Part shown: in pieces, positions 54,117 to 63,823 of the stretch | How positions within the stretch are numbered: position 1 is the first letter of the stretch | Layout: the number at the start of each line of letters is the position of its first letter | DNA from: Acinetobacter zhairuonensis | Lineage (GTDB): Bacteria > Pseudomonadota > Gammaproteobacteria > Pseudomonadales > Moraxellaceae | Length of the DNA stretch: 64,000 nucleotides | Assembly (NCBI RefSeq): GCF_022601715.1 | Contig: NZ_JAKVIM010000012.1 | Coordinates: 61,942-125,941 of the forward strand | Direction: 5' to 3' | Made by a program: the position numbers and the translations under genes | Notes under the pieces: model-generated | What the model was told of the DNA's origin: nothing | Databases searched by the model: none | Seen by the model: the letters and a program-made list of their open reading frames with translations, nothing else

Positions 54117-54206
54117 GGTGAACCAGTTTTTCTAGGGCTTTCTCTCCACCTCATTCACTCGAAAGCACTAGAAAATCGCAGGTGATTCAGATTGTTCTGG
54201 TTCACC
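54117..54206 (+). repeat. Nested inverted repeats after the secreted-protein gene
   Basis: Outer arms GGTGAACCAG (54117-54126) and CTGGTTCACC (54197-54206) are perfectly complementary. Inside, 54128-54142 pairs with 54161-54175 (TTTTCTAG / CTAGAAAA and GCTTTC / GAAAGC, one mismatch between). The inner hairpin has an 18-base loop. A T-rich tail follows the right outer arm. It may be a 3'-UTR structure, a terminator or a remnant element. Confidence 0.6.
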
Positions 54207-54439
54207 TGTTTTCGTTTAGGAACCAGCAAAACTTAAAAATCATCAAGCATAAAGATAGTTAATTATGATGATTCCCATGAGATCAACTATCATCAAAAAT
54301 ACAATAAGTTATTTTAAATCAATATAATAAAAAAATAATAAAGACCGACTTCAGCCTTATTCATACTAGCTCTACACTATGGCATAGCTTGTTTGCAGCA
54401 CACACTTAACCGTTAATAGCAGCATTGTGAATGGATTGA
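54207..54439. promoter_or_regulatory. Upstream region of the FAD hydroxylase gene
   Basis: About 233 AT-rich bases. GATAGTT (54254-54260) and AACTATC (54285-54291) form a spaced inverted repeat, and CTATG-G-CATAG lies at 54377-54387; either could be a regulator site. No promoter is assigned with confidence. Confidence 0.4.
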
Positions 54440-56086
54440 ATGGAATTCGCTGTGAGCACAAACAAGACTGAATTTATGACCGAAGTGGCAATTCTTGGTG
54501 CTGGTCCAGTGGGACTAACGCTTGCCAATTATTTAAGTAAGCAAGGCGTACAGGTCACTGTCATTGAACAACTGGATCAACTGATTGATTACCCACGTGC
54601 CATTGGTATTGATGATGAGGCATTGCGCACGATTCAATCTCTAGGATTGGTGGAGCAAGTATTACCGCATACCACGCCTAACCATGCCATGCGCTTTTTA
54701 ACGCCTAAAGGTCATTGCTTTGCAGATATTCAGCCTTTAACCCGTGAATTTGGTTTTCCGCGTCGAAATGCCTTTATTCAACCACAAGTAGACAATGTGT
54801 TACTTCAAGGACTAAAGCAATATCCAAAAACTGAAGTGCTGTTTTCACGTCAACTGACGGAATTTAGCCAAGATGCTCAGTCTGTAACATTGAAAATGCA
54901 GAATAAACAGGGACAGAACGAAGTTGTTAAAGCACAGTATCTGATCGCTTGTGATGGTGGTAACTCTGTTGTTCGCCGCACATTAAATATCGACTTTGAT
55001 GGTAAAACAGCACCCAACCAATGGATTGTGATTGATATAGAAAATGATCCATTGGCAACACCGCATATCTATTTATGCTGTGATCCTGTACGTCCATATG
55101 TCTCGGCTGCTTTACCGCATGGCATTCGTCGCTTTGAATTTATGGTGATGCCAGGTGAAACCCAAGAAGAACTGAGTAAACCAGAAAACATCAATAAACT
55201 GTTGGAAAAAGTCTTACCGAATACTCAAAACATTGAAGTGATTCGTCAACGTGTCTATACCCACAATGCCCGCATTGCAGACAAGTTCCGTGTAGATCGT
55301 ATTTTACTGGCTGGCGATGCTGCCCACATTATGCCTGTGTGGCAAGGTCAAGGTTATAACAGTGGTATGCGTGATGCCTTTAACTTGGGTTGGAAAATGG
55401 CGCTAGTGATTCAAGGTAAAGCTGGTCCTGAACTCTTAGACTCATACCAAATTGAACGTAAAGATCATGCCAAAGCCATGATTGATCTTTCCGTGATGGC
55501 AGGTCATGTCCTCGCGCCGCCTAAAAAATGGCAAGGTTTTGTCCGTGACGGTATTGCCTACGCTTTAAACTATATCAAGCCAATTAAACAGTATTTGCTG
55601 GAAATGCGCTTTAAGCCAATGCCGCAATATCATGATGGCGTGCTGATTCCAAATACACAAAAGAACTCGCCTGTGGGTAAAATGTTTATTCAGCCCAAAG
55701 TGCAATTGGTCACGGGTGAACAAGTATTGCTGGATCAAGTGATTGGCAATGACTTCGCAATCTTGGCTTGGGGAGTAGACCCACAATGGGGCTTATCAGC
55801 AGCCAGCATGCAGCAATGGAAAAAACTCGGGGTGAAATTCATTCAAGTTTTACCTGCAATTCAACTACAAAACGAGAAGCGCAAACAATACGATGGCGTG
55901 ATTTGTGTGGGTGATATTGGCACTGAAATCCGCACGTGGTTTGGTCGTACCAATGACTCAATGGTGATTTTACGCCCTGACCGCTTTGTAGCAGCACTCG
56001 CCATTCCACAAAGTGCCGATCAGATCAGCCAAGCCTTATTCGCTAAATTACACAGCAAAGCTGAAGAGAATCAGTTAATTGCTTGA
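54440..56086 (+). CDS. Class A FAD-dependent aromatic hydroxylase (MhpA-like)
   Basis: The 548-residue protein has the FAD-binding [13 protein letters not shown] near residue 21, the DG-type motif [10 protein letters not shown], and the GD motif [17 protein letters not shown] near residue 290, all features of single-component aromatic hydroxylases. Length and sequence resemble 3-(3-hydroxyphenyl)propionate hydroxylase (MhpA). No other mhp genes are present, so its substrate may differ. A GTG at 54452 is an alternative start. It converges with the GST gene and shares a terminator. Confidence 0.85.
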   Translation: MEFAVSTNKTEFMTEVAILGAGPVGLTLANYLSKQGVQVTVIEQLDQLIDYPRAIGIDDEALRTIQSLGLVEQVLPHTTPNHAMRFLTPKGHCFADIQPLTREFGFPRRNAFIQPQVDNVLLQGLKQYPKTEVLFSRQLTEFSQDAQSVTLKMQNKQGQNEVVKAQYLIACDGGNSVVRRTLNIDFDGKTAPNQWIVIDIENDPLATPHIYLCCDPVRPYVSAALPHGIRRFEFMVMPGETQEELSKPENINKLLEKVLPNTQNIEVIRQRVYTHNARIADKFRVDRILLAGDAAHIMPVWQGQGYNSGMRDAFNLGWKMALVIQGKAGPELLDSYQIERKDHAKAMIDLSVMAGHVLAPPKKWQGFVRDGIAYALNYIKPIKQYLLEMRFKPMPQYHDGVLIPNTQKNSPVGKMFIQPKVQLVTGEQVLLDQVIGNDFAILAWGVDPQWGLSAASMQQWKKLGVKFIQVLPAIQLQNEKRKQYDGVICVGDIGTEIRTWFGRTNDSMVILRPDRFVAALAIPQSADQISQALFAKLHSKAEENQLIA

Positions 56087-56107
56087 GCTGATCCCTGATA
56101 AAAAGAC

Positions 56108-56134
56108 AAAGCCCAGAACACATTCTGGGCTTTT
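56108..56134. terminator. Bidirectional terminator, hydroxylase / GST
   Basis: Eleven-base perfect stem AAAGCCCAGAA / TTCTGGGCTTT with a four-base loop, between the convergent genes. Confidence 0.92.
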
Positions 56135-56151
56135 ATTATTGCTAAAAGCAA

Positions 56152-56766
56152 TTATTCAATAGCATCAAACCAAGCTATCCCCTGCACCGAGGCTCTGCTT
56201 TTCATCTGTCTTAAAAAGGGTTTGGCTTCTTCAAAATACGGGAGCAGCTTAAACGCCATGGCATAGACCAACCAATACGCCAGATATAAATCTGCAGCTG
56301 TACATTTGTCTCCCAGCAAATACGGTTTCGCCTGACTTAAGCCTTGTTTTAGAAACTGAAATAACCTTTGTTCATCACCAAAACTTAAGCCAGTTTTTTT
56401 ACTTTCAATCACATCTTCAGCGACATTCAAGTTTTTCACATCCATATATTCGGTTAATGGACCATGAATAAAGAACAGCCATTTCAAATATGCACCGCGT
56501 TTCGGGTCATTCAGTGCCGGGGCAAAATCTTGTTCAATATACTTATCCGCCAAATAGGCAATAATCGCAGGCACTTCCGTGACAACAATGTCTCCATCGA
56601 CCAGACAAGGCACTTTCGCCATCGGGTTAAGGGCTAAATACGGTGCCTGATGCAGGTCTTCATAACTGATATTAATCAGCTCGACCTGAGCTTCAATGCT
56701 CAGCTCTTTAAGAAAAGGTAAAATGGTATTTCCACGGGATTGTGGATTGGTATACAACTGCATCAT
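56152..56766 (-). CDS. Glutathione S-transferase family protein
   Basis: The ATG at 56766 (204 residues) is preferred over a longer frame. The protein starts MMQLYTNPQSRGNTILPFL, a thioredoxin-fold GST N-domain, followed by the conserved VPCLVDGD-x5-E-V-PAIIAYLAD glutathione site and an all-helical C-domain (TAADLYLAYWLV). It resembles maleylacetoacetate/maleylpyruvate isomerase-type or stress GSTs; which one cannot be told. It follows lysR by 115 bases on the same strand. Confidence 0.85.
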   Translation of the reverse strand: MMQLYTNPQSRGNTILPFLKELSIEAQVELINISYEDLHQAPYLALNPMAKVPCLVDGDIVVTEVPAIIAYLADKYIEQDFAPALNDPKRGAYLKWLFFIHGPLTEYMDVKNLNVAEDVIESKKTGLSFGDEQRLFQFLKQGLSQAKPYLLGDKCTAADLYLAYWLVYAMAFKLLPYFEEAKPFLRQMKSRASVQGIAWFDAIE

Positions 56767-56881
56767 TATTCTACTTCTACTGGTGTTCTTTTGCGCCAAC
56801 CTTAGCATAACTTGAAGTACAACGACGTAGTTGTTCTGTCATCAATAACTTTCAATGCTGCTGGTAAGCTCAATCATGCCC

Positions 56882-57775
56882 TTAGAGAATACCTGTATAG
56901 AATTGTTCCTTTAAGATTTTTAAAATCAATTCAATCGCTTCACTGCGTTGTTCCTTGCGATAGCTGGCGTACAAACCAATGGTCGGTAAAGGTTCAATGG
57001 TGTTTTTCACCACAATTTTATCGCCCAATAATGGAATCACATAGGCAGGTACCAGACTCCAGCCTACCCCCATCCCCACCAAATTTACATTGAGTAAAAT
57101 GTTGGTCGAGTGCTGAACTACATTCACATTCAATTTGGATTGTTTGAAAAAATCCTGAATGATTTTATACAGCTGCGGCGAAGCCCCTTCATCACTGATA
57201 ATAAAATCTTGCTGATTAAAACTCTTGATGCTGACATGCCGTTGTGCGGCAACAGCCGAATCTTTCGGGACAATCAATGCCAAAGGTTCATTAAAGATTT
57301 GTACATATTCCAGTTCACTGGATTCATCAATATAACGGGTGAATGCAATATCAATGTCGCCTTTCTTTAGGGCTTTGAATTGGTCTGCATCGGTCAAGCT
57401 ATGAAAATGAATTTTCAAATCAGGAAAGTGCGCTCGGATATTGGGCATGATGTAGGGGAAGATCTTCATCTCGGCGACAGGTACGAAACCAATATGCAGT
57501 TGGTCTTTGCTCATGTTTGCCACTTTTCGCGCATCGTGAATGGCTTTTTCTGCATGTTCCAAACTGAGTAAGGCTTCCTTCAAAAACGCTTTACCTTCTT
57601 CGGTCAGCTCTACTTTACGGTTGGAACGCACCAATAACTGTACCCCAACCTCTTGTTCCAAATCCTTGATTTGTTGACTTAAAGAAGGTTGTACCGTACA
57701 CATGCGTTGCGCTGCTTTGGTGAAATTTAGCTCTTCAGCCACTGCAACAAAATAGCGTAAATGTCGTAGTTCCAT
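56882..57775 (-). CDS. LysR-type transcriptional regulator
   Basis: The 297-residue protein has the LysR winged helix (residues about 1-60: RHLRYFVAVAEELNFTKAAQRM...QPSLSQQIKDLE) and a periplasmic-binding-type effector domain (about 90-290). It is 11 bases downstream of the MFS gene, so it belongs to the tetR-mfs-lysR unit. Opening residues resemble the BenM/CatM/HcaR group that senses aromatics. It may regulate the hydroxylase or GST nearby; that is inferred from position. Confidence 0.9.
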   Translation of the reverse strand: MELRHLRYFVAVAEELNFTKAAQRMCTVQPSLSQQIKDLEQEVGVQLLVRSNRKVELTEEGKAFLKEALLSLEHAEKAIHDARKVANMSKDQLHIGFVPVAEMKIFPYIMPNIRAHFPDLKIHFHSLTDADQFKALKKGDIDIAFTRYIDESSELEYVQIFNEPLALIVPKDSAVAAQRHVSIKSFNQQDFIISDEGASPQLYKIIQDFFKQSKLNVNVVQHSTNILLNVNLVGMGVGWSLVPAYVIPLLGDKIVVKNTIEPLPTIGLYASYRKEQRSEAIELILKILKEQFYTGIL

Positions 57776-57786
57776 CTATGTTCTCC

Positions 57787-58980
57787 TTAATGTTGAACGC
57801 GTACAACTTTGGCTGCCACTTTGACTCGATACACCCATAGGGTCACCAAAGTCATCCCAGCACAAATCAGATATGTTGCGGTATAGCCCCAATACGCAAT
57901 CAATACCCCCATGATCACGGAACCCACCGCCAAACCCAAATCAAACAAGGTAAAATACGTGGAAATGGCATGCCCGATCCGTTGCTTAGGAACACTTTGA
58001 ATGGCAACCGTTTGCAGACACGGGAACAAGGTGCCATAGCCAATGCCTATGAGCACTGCCGATAACCACAATACCCATGCCTGATGCAACTGACTCACCA
58101 CCGCTAGTCCCAATGCAAACAGCAGAAAGGATGGATAAATCACGGCGCTGGCACCTTTCTGATCAAACCAACGTCCGACCCAAGGGCGAACGAAAATCAT
58201 GGAACAGGCAAACACCAGAAAAAACGTACTGGTATATGCCATCAGCTGTTTGGTTTCAGTATAAGCCGCAATGAAGCTCATCACACTCGAATAAGCAAAT
58301 GCCGTTAATAGCGCCACCACACCGACCGACAACACTCGAAACTCGATAATATCGTGTACCGTTAAACGGGAAGATGCGGGTTCGATTGAAGATTGCGGTT
58401 CATCATCCTGAACTGGAATGCAAAGGCAGAATAAAAACCCGATGGTAATTAATCCAGACAAAACTGCGAACAGCACAGTAAAACTGGCATATTGGGTAAT
58501 GGTTAATGCCAATAAAGGACCAAAGACTACACCTAAATTGGTCGACATGACAAAGTAGCCCATGCCTTCGCCTCTGCGTTGTTCAGGAATAAATTCATTC
58601 GCCACAGGTACGGTCACTGTGGTCAAAATACTGAACCAGATGCCATGAATAAAACGCACCAACAGCAGGCTCCACATGCTGTCAATCCACAGATAACTGA
58701 AGGCAAACAAGACAAAAAGAACTTCCGAGCCACGGAAGCTGAGTTTCTTGCCGATTTTTTCCGAGATCAGTCCTGAAAATGGACGTACCAAAATGGATGA
58801 AATTAAAAATAGCGTCAGCGCCAAACCTGCTTCTTTTACCGAGCCACCCAAATCTCGCATGATGTAGATAGGGAGAATCGCCAACATCGCGAAATAATAG
58901 GTAAATAAAAACAGGTTATTCAGTACACAAAAAATAAATGCCCGATTCCACAGCCGACTTTCATGCAAATCTGACGTCAT
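57787..58980 (-). CDS. MFS transporter
   Basis: The 397-residue protein has twelve hydrophobic helices and the MFS loop 2-3 motif in the form RPFSGLISEKIGKK near residue 67. A second, weaker copy RPWVGRWFDQKG sits in the second half. It is in the size and shape of sugar- or drug-efflux MFS proteins (DHA1-like). The start overlaps the tetR stop by four bases (ATGA), so TetR probably controls it. Substrate unknown. Confidence 0.9.
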   Translation of the reverse strand: MTSDLHESRLWNRAFIFCVLNNLFLFTYYFAMLAILPIYIMRDLGGSVKEAGLALTLFLISSILVRPFSGLISEKIGKKLSFRGSEVLFVLFAFSYLWIDSMWSLLLVRFIHGIWFSILTTVTVPVANEFIPEQRRGEGMGYFVMSTNLGVVFGPLLALTITQYASFTVLFAVLSGLITIGFLFCLCIPVQDDEPQSSIEPASSRLTVHDIIEFRVLSVGVVALLTAFAYSSVMSFIAAYTETKQLMAYTSTFFLVFACSMIFVRPWVGRWFDQKGASAVIYPSFLLFALGLAVVSQLHQAWVLWLSAVLIGIGYGTLFPCLQTVAIQSVPKQRIGHAISTYFTLFDLGLAVGSVIMGVLIAYWGYTATYLICAGMTLVTLWVYRVKVAAKVVRVQH

Positions 58981-59561
58981 TGGGAATCTACCTGCGGAGT
59001 TGCATTCATTCGAGCAGGTTGTAGTACCAGATCCAGCAAAGCTTGAATATAAGCTTCATCAGGTTGTCGGTTAAAGAAAATCATCTGATAATGAATTGGG
59101 GCATATAAGGTGTCGAGCATCAGTTCAAAAGGATAATCAGCTCGAATCTCACCTTGTTCAATCGCCAATTGAATCAACTTTCGGGTCGCTTCACGGCGGG
59201 GCAATAAATACTGACTAAAAAACTCTCCTGCCGCTTCGCGATGTTCTGATAAAACCACCATTAAGGCACGCCCTATCGGACGGTTTAACGCATGCGATAA
59301 TTTTAATAACTGCTGTTTTAAATTAAATTCCAGACTTTGCGTATAGTCCAATTCAAACACCGAAGCCGTTTCTTGCTTAAAGGCTTCAAAGACCAAATCG
59401 GATTTATGCTTCCACCAGCGGTAAATGGTGGATTTACCCACACCTGCACGTGCAGCAATCTCTTCGATCGTCAATTTGCTGTATTCATAGTCTTCCAAGG
59501 TTACAATCACGGCATCTAGAATGCATTGCTTGCGTCGAGAAGTTTTCCCCAGTTCTGACAT
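58977..59561 (-). CDS. TetR/AcrR-family repressor
   Basis: The 194-residue protein has the TetR DNA-binding helix-turn-helix (TIEEIAARAGVGKSTIYRWWKHK, recognition helix near 35-48) and a helical ligand domain. It heads the mfs-lysR operon and overlaps the MFS start by four bases. A perfect 24-base palindrome lies 14 bases upstream of its start, its probable operator, so it likely represses its own operon. Confidence 0.92.
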   Translation of the reverse strand: MSELGKTSRRKQCILDAVIVTLEDYEYSKLTIEEIAARAGVGKSTIYRWWKHKSDLVFEAFKQETASVFELDYTQSLEFNLKQQLLKLSHALNRPIGRALMVVLSEHREAAGEFFSQYLLPRREATRKLIQLAIEQGEIRADYPFELMLDTLYAPIHYQMIFFNRQPDEAYIQALLDLVLQPARMNATPQVDSQ

Positions 59562-59574
59562 AGATCACCATAAA

Positions 59575-59598
59575 ATGAAACGATACGTATCGTTTCAT
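59575..59598. promoter_or_regulatory. Perfect 24-bp palindrome, TetR operator
   Basis: The half-site ATGAAACGATAC is followed by its exact complement GTATCGTTTCAT, centred at 59586.5 and 14 bases upstream of the tetR start. Such long perfect dyads are typical TetR-family operators. Confidence 0.85.
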
Positions 59599-59667
59599 AA
59601 TAGTGTAAATATTGCGGCTGTACTAGCCAATTAAGACTAAGGACTAGAGATTAAAATAAAGAACAGA

Positions 59668-59703
59668 CATAAAAAAACCCGTGAATCTGAAACTCACGGG
59701 TTG
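59668..59703 (-). terminator. Terminator of the thioesterase gene
   Basis: Nine-base stem AACCCGTGA / TCACGGGTT with an A-run to the left, giving a T-run on the minus strand after the thioesterase stop at 59724. Confidence 0.88.
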
Positions 59704-59723
59704 CGCTTGAACAAAGCTAAATC

Positions 59724-60248
59724 TTAACTTGGTGTCGAAGACTTTTTATAAATACTGCAAGATGGGTGATGGTTCTCTTGTAAACGCGCTACTTTACGTT
59801 GTTCCGCAGCTTCAAAGCGGCAACGCTTCCATTCATTGCTTAAATCCAATGGTGGAATTTGTTTTGGTTTACCTGTTTCATCCACTGCAACCATGGTGAA
59901 ATAACAGCTATTGGTATGACGAATCGTACGCTTTTGAATATTTTGCGCTTCTACACGAATACCAATTTCCATAGAGGTACGACCTACATGGTTCACACTG
60001 GCAAGGAAAGTTACAAGTTCACCAACATGAATCGGCTCTTTAAAGTTCACTTTATCAACCGATAGTGTCACAACATAACTACCTGAATAGCGGCTTGCAC
60101 AGGCATACGCCACCTGATCCAGCAACTTTAAAATAGTTCCACCATGGACATTACCCGAGAAATTTGCCATATCTGGAGTCATCAATACAGACATGGTCAA
60201 CTCCGACTGATCATCTAAAATTGGAGTAATTTGATCTAATGGGGACAT
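59724..60248 (-). CDS. Acyl-CoA thioesterase, hotdog fold
   Basis: The 174-residue protein has the hotdog signature GNVHGGTILKLLDQVAYACASRYSG (catalytic region about residues 32-56, described in parts) and the VDKVNFKEPIHVGE strand pair. It belongs to the YciA/BACH-like acyl-CoA thioesterase group that hydrolyses fatty acyl-CoA. The C-terminal 20 residues, rich in Lys/Ser with a Cys, are variable. Single gene with its own terminator; no regulatory site is seen. Confidence 0.9.
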   Translation of the reverse strand: MSPLDQITPILDDQSELTMSVLMTPDMANFSGNVHGGTILKLLDQVAYACASRYSGSYVVTLSVDKVNFKEPIHVGELVTFLASVNHVGRTSMEIGIRVEAQNIQKRTIRHTNSCYFTMVAVDETGKPKQIPPLDLSNEWKRCRFEAAEQRKVARLQENHHPSCSIYKKSSTPS

Positions 60249-60554
60249 CGCGTTCTCTAGACTCTTACAAAGATAGTAGAATATGTGGTCATTATTATAT
60301 AACTTTTGTCGCCAATAACATGTTCAATTCGGCAATAAAGTCATCATTATTATTTATAGTGATTAGCACATCATTCAGTAAAATATATATTAATGCAGTC
60401 AACTATAATTTAAGCCTATAATTTTTATTATATTTATTTCAAATCAAGTCTATTTCATCCTAAGTAGCATTGAAGTTGATGCATCGATAGAAATCAGCAT
60501 TTTCCAATGATCACACAACAGCTTCAGTTCATTTTTTATTGATTTGAAGAAATT
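60249..60554. other. AT-rich gap
   Basis: 306 bases with no supported gene. Very AT-rich with several A/T tracts; only weak promoter-like fragments upstream of the thioesterase. Nothing else recognised. Confidence 0.5.
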
Positions 60555-60770
60555 TCAATGAATTTTTACAGCATCTTTGTCAATGACGCTCAACATTTCT
60601 CTACAGACATGATCATAACTGAGTTCAGATTTTACATCTAAATTAGCGGTGATTTGGTAGGAACCATCGCAATGTAGCGCCACAATTTTGAATAGCATAT
60701 TCGGAAGTGATGCCAATTGCACGGTTTGACCCAGTTCGAGTTGTTGTAAAGACATGAATGTTTTTTTCAT
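60555..60770 (-). CDS. Small protein of unknown function
   Basis: The 71-residue ORF (or 66 residues from the ATG at 60755) encodes a mainly beta-strand pattern: LELGQTVQLASLPNMLFKIVALHCDGSYQITANL, then a short helix SELSYDHVCREMLSVI. No clear ribosome-binding site precedes either start, which lowers confidence. I recognise no family. It stands alone, 245 bases from the patatin gene, in AT-rich DNA. Confidence 0.5.
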   Translation of the reverse strand: MKKTFMSLQQLELGQTVQLASLPNMLFKIVALHCDGSYQITANLDVKSELSYDHVCREMLSVIDKDAVKIH

Positions 60771-61015
60771 TTTTAGGAGAAGAATAAAATTTTAAAGTGC
60801 AGTATATTGAGCACGAATATACCTGTAAATAAATTTCTTTAAACACCATGATATCCAATTATTTTAAAATAAATATATTTAATTCAATATTTTATAAAAA
60901 TATAATTAAAGATAAGTTATGTGATTTATAAAATTTTAGTGTAACGCCTCATCATCTCATACTTCAAGTGTTTGTATATCAAAAAGGAAGCGTTGTTACT
61001 CCCTTCGATCACGCA

Positions 61016-62005
61016 TTAATTTTGTACGGTAAATTGTGGAATTTTATAACCTCTAGAAAAATTCTGTTGATCAAACACTTTGAAAATACTGCTCAATTGT
61101 TTGTCCGCAGCGATTACACCGGCTTGCATGGTTTCTTCGCGCCCACGCACATCAAAAATATGTGACTTTTCCCTTAAATCAGGTTGAATCACCACATCAG
61201 CGTGTTTCAGTTCCTCTTGTGCTAAACGGTTTTGCATAATGTTGATATTCTGGTTGAACAATCCCCAGACATTATTGGTTTCGGTATGTTCAGGCTGCGC
61301 CAAGATATCCACGGCAATCACAATATCCGCACCTAACTCACGCGCCACATTCACAGGCACTGGGCTGACCAAGCCACCATCAACATATTCCTCACCCGCA
61401 ATTTTTGTTGGAATAAACATGCTAGGAATCGAAACAGAAGCACGCACCGCTTGCCCCGTGTTGCCATAGTTAAATACGACCTTTTTGCCCTCTTTCAGCT
61501 CAGTGGCCACCACGTACATCGGAATTTTTAAGTGCTCTAAGGGTGTACTCAGGACTTGTTCATTGACATAGTCTTCTACTTTTTGACCATCAAAAAAGCC
61601 TGTCATGGCTAACTTCACATCACGCACATCATTCGCCTTCATGTTCAGCGCGATGTCCCGTAATTGCTGTGCATTTTTCCCGCTGGCATAAATGGAACCG
61701 ACCACACTGCCTGCACTAGTGCCGACAATCATATCGGGATGAATACCATATTGCTCTAAGACTTGAATCACACCAATGTGCGCATAGCCTCGCGCCCCGC
61801 CGCTACCCAACACCAATGCCACAATAGGACGGTGTTCAGTTTGCTTGAGTTTTTTAAAATCGATACGATCCGCTTTGACCTGAGCGTCAACCAGTGTTTG
61901 TTTGGTTGCATTCTGATTGAAAGCGAATAGCGATGACTGAGCCATGGTTTGCCCCGAAAGTATGAAGATAATGCCGATAACTAAGCTAGATTGAAGCAAT
62001 TTCAA
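61016..62005 (-). CDS. Patatin-like phospholipase
   Basis: The 329-residue protein has a signal peptide (about residues 1-22, ...TMAQ) and a patatin domain: oxyanion hole GSGGARGYAHIG, nucleophile in GTSAGS (Ser near 96), and catalytic Asp in DGGLVSP (near 214). It probably cleaves lipid acyl chains and, with an export signal, acts in the periplasm or outer membrane. It is close to the RssA/YchK-type subgroup in form. Single gene. Confidence 0.9.
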   Translation of the reverse strand: MKLLQSSLVIGIIFILSGQTMAQSSLFAFNQNATKQTLVDAQVKADRIDFKKLKQTEHRPIVALVLGSGGARGYAHIGVIQVLEQYGIHPDMIVGTSAGSVVGSIYASGKNAQQLRDIALNMKANDVRDVKLAMTGFFDGQKVEDYVNEQVLSTPLEHLKIPMYVVATELKEGKKVVFNYGNTGQAVRASVSIPSMFIPTKIAGEEYVDGGLVSPVPVNVARELGADIVIAVDILAQPEHTETNNVWGLFNQNINIMQNRLAQEELKHADVVIQPDLREKSHIFDVRGREETMQAGVIAADKQLSSIFKVFDQQNFSRGYKIPQFTVQN

Positions 62006-62212
62006 GGCGGACTAAACTCTCTGATCGTGACTGATGGCTATTCTATGCAAACGACAATTTTTCACTGTTGCATTTCGTAAAAATGTAATCTTGCTGCATT
62101 AAGATAATGAAGAAAAACCGTGAAATCATGGAGACTGTGCTGCATTTTCGCAACTGAGTTTTGCTTCACCTGCTTGGATGGCATTTCAATACAAATAACA
62201 TGACCCTAAATA

Positions 62213-62245
62213 AAAAAGCCAGCCTTGCGGTTGCAGACTGGCTTC
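62213..62245 (-). terminator. Terminator of the alanine/glycine symporter gene
   Basis: Stem AAGCCAG / CTGGCTT with an imperfect upper part and an A-run on the left (T-run on the minus strand), 25 bases past the stop at 62270. Confidence 0.85.
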
Positions 62246-62269
62246 TTCAGATTCAGCGAATTGGTAGTA

Positions 62270-63745
62270 TTACCAAATATCAGAATTTACTTTATCTTTA
62301 AATTTTGGATGATTATCCAGCTTAAATTCTGGTTCTTTAATGCCTTGCTTCAACTGCGAGGTATAGTCTTTCAACAACATTAAAACGAAAGGTGTTAACA
62401 ACAGAATTGCAAACAAGTTAATAGTTGCCATTAAGCCCATTGATAGATCGGCCATTGACCATACCAATGGAACACTGGTGATGGCACCGAAGTACACCAT
62501 GAATAACACCAGTAAACGGAACACAAACATCACTTTACGGTTGTTATTAATGAACTGCATATTACTTTCAGCATAGGCATAGTTACCAATGATTGAAGAG
62601 TAGGCAAACATAAACAAAATAATCGCAAGGAAGTCATCCCCCCAGCTACCAATCTGGTTCACTAGAGCCATCTGGGTTAACTGCACGCCCGCAAAACCTG
62701 CATCATGGTACAAACCTGATGACAAGATGATGATGGCTGTACATGAACACACCACGAAGGTATCGACAAATACACCCAGCATTTGTACCAAACCTTGGTT
62801 TACAGGATGTTTTACATCTGATGCTGCTGCCGCGTTTGGCGCAGAACCCATCCCCGCTTCATTCGAGAACAAGCCACGTTTAATCCCCATCATCATTGCC
62901 ATAGACACCATGGCACCAAAGAAACCACCTGCCGCTGCATCAAACTGGAATGCATGAGAGAAAATTAATTGGAAAATATCAGGCAAGATTGGCAAGTTTT
63001 TCACAGCAATATATAACGCAACCGCTAAATACATCACCGCCATGAGTGGTACAAAACGTTCAGCAACAACAGCAATACGCTTAATCCCACCGAAAATGAT
63101 GACACCTGTCATGAACACTAAAATAAGACCGACCCAAGAAATTTCAAAAGAGAACAGTCCTAAGTTCAGCATGACATTGGCTTTATCCCAACCCCATGCA
63201 TGCGAGGTTGCATCAATAATCGAATTGGCTTGTACAGCATTGAAGACAAAGCCATAAGCTAAAATAAGTGACAGTGCGAAAACCACACCCAACCATTTTT
63301 GTTTGAGACCTTGGGTAATGTAGTATGCTGGACCACCACGGAATTGTTGATTTTGTACGTCTCGAACTTTAAACAGTTGCGCGAGAGATGATTCTACGAA
63401 AGCAGAACTCATCCCTAAAAATGCAGTAAGCCACATCCAGAACACTGCACCAGGACCACCAATGGCAATCGCGATTGCCACACCAGCCACGTTACCTACA
63501 CCAACACGGCTCGCAAGACCTGTTACAAAAGCCTGAAATGGGGTAATACCATGGTCATCATCGCCCTCTTTACGACTCGACTTCATGACCTTAATGCTGT
63601 GCAAAAATAGGCGAAGCTGTACCGCACCCGTTATTAAGGTATAGAACACCCCAACCACAACCAAAAATACTACCAGAAAGTTCCACAAAGGATCATTCAG
63701 CATTTGCACCCAAGACATCAGGGTCGCATTTAATTGTTCATCCAT
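62270..63745 (-). CDS. Alanine/glycine:cation symporter (AGCS)
   Basis: The 491-residue protein has the AGCS signatures: GGPGAVFWMWLTAFLGMSSAFVE near residue 92-114 and RGLFSNEAGMGSAPNAAA near 290. About eleven transmembrane helices and an N-terminal periplasmic segment fit the family. It takes up alanine or glycine with Na+ or H+. It is followed, on the same strand upstream, by the gltS gene. Confidence 0.93.
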   Translation of the reverse strand: MDEQLNATLMSWVQMLNDPLWNFLVVFLVVVGVFYTLITGAVQLRLFLHSIKVMKSSRKEGDDDHGITPFQAFVTGLASRVGVGNVAGVAIAIAIGGPGAVFWMWLTAFLGMSSAFVESSLAQLFKVRDVQNQQFRGGPAYYITQGLKQKWLGVVFALSLILAYGFVFNAVQANSIIDATSHAWGWDKANVMLNLGLFSFEISWVGLILVFMTGVIIFGGIKRIAVVAERFVPLMAVMYLAVALYIAVKNLPILPDIFQLIFSHAFQFDAAAGGFFGAMVSMAMMMGIKRGLFSNEAGMGSAPNAAAASDVKHPVNQGLVQMLGVFVDTFVVCSCTAIIILSSGLYHDAGFAGVQLTQMALVNQIGSWGDDFLAIILFMFAYSSIIGNYAYAESNMQFINNNRKVMFVFRLLVLFMVYFGAITSVPLVWSMADLSMGLMATINLFAILLLTPFVLMLLKDYTSQLKQGIKEPEFKLDNHPKFKDKVNSDIW

Positions 63746-63787
63746 TTTCTTATTCCTTAAGACTCAGCAGATATTGTTTGGCAATTC

Positions 63788-63816
63788 AAAAAAGGCCTTG
63801 AGAACAAGACCTTTTG
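63788..63816 (-). terminator. Terminator of gltS
   Basis: Stem AAAAGG-C-CTTG / CAAG-A-CCTTTT with one mismatch and a four-base loop, then a T-run on the minus strand just past the gltS stop at 63824. Confidence 0.75.
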
Positions 63817-63823
63817 CTATCAC

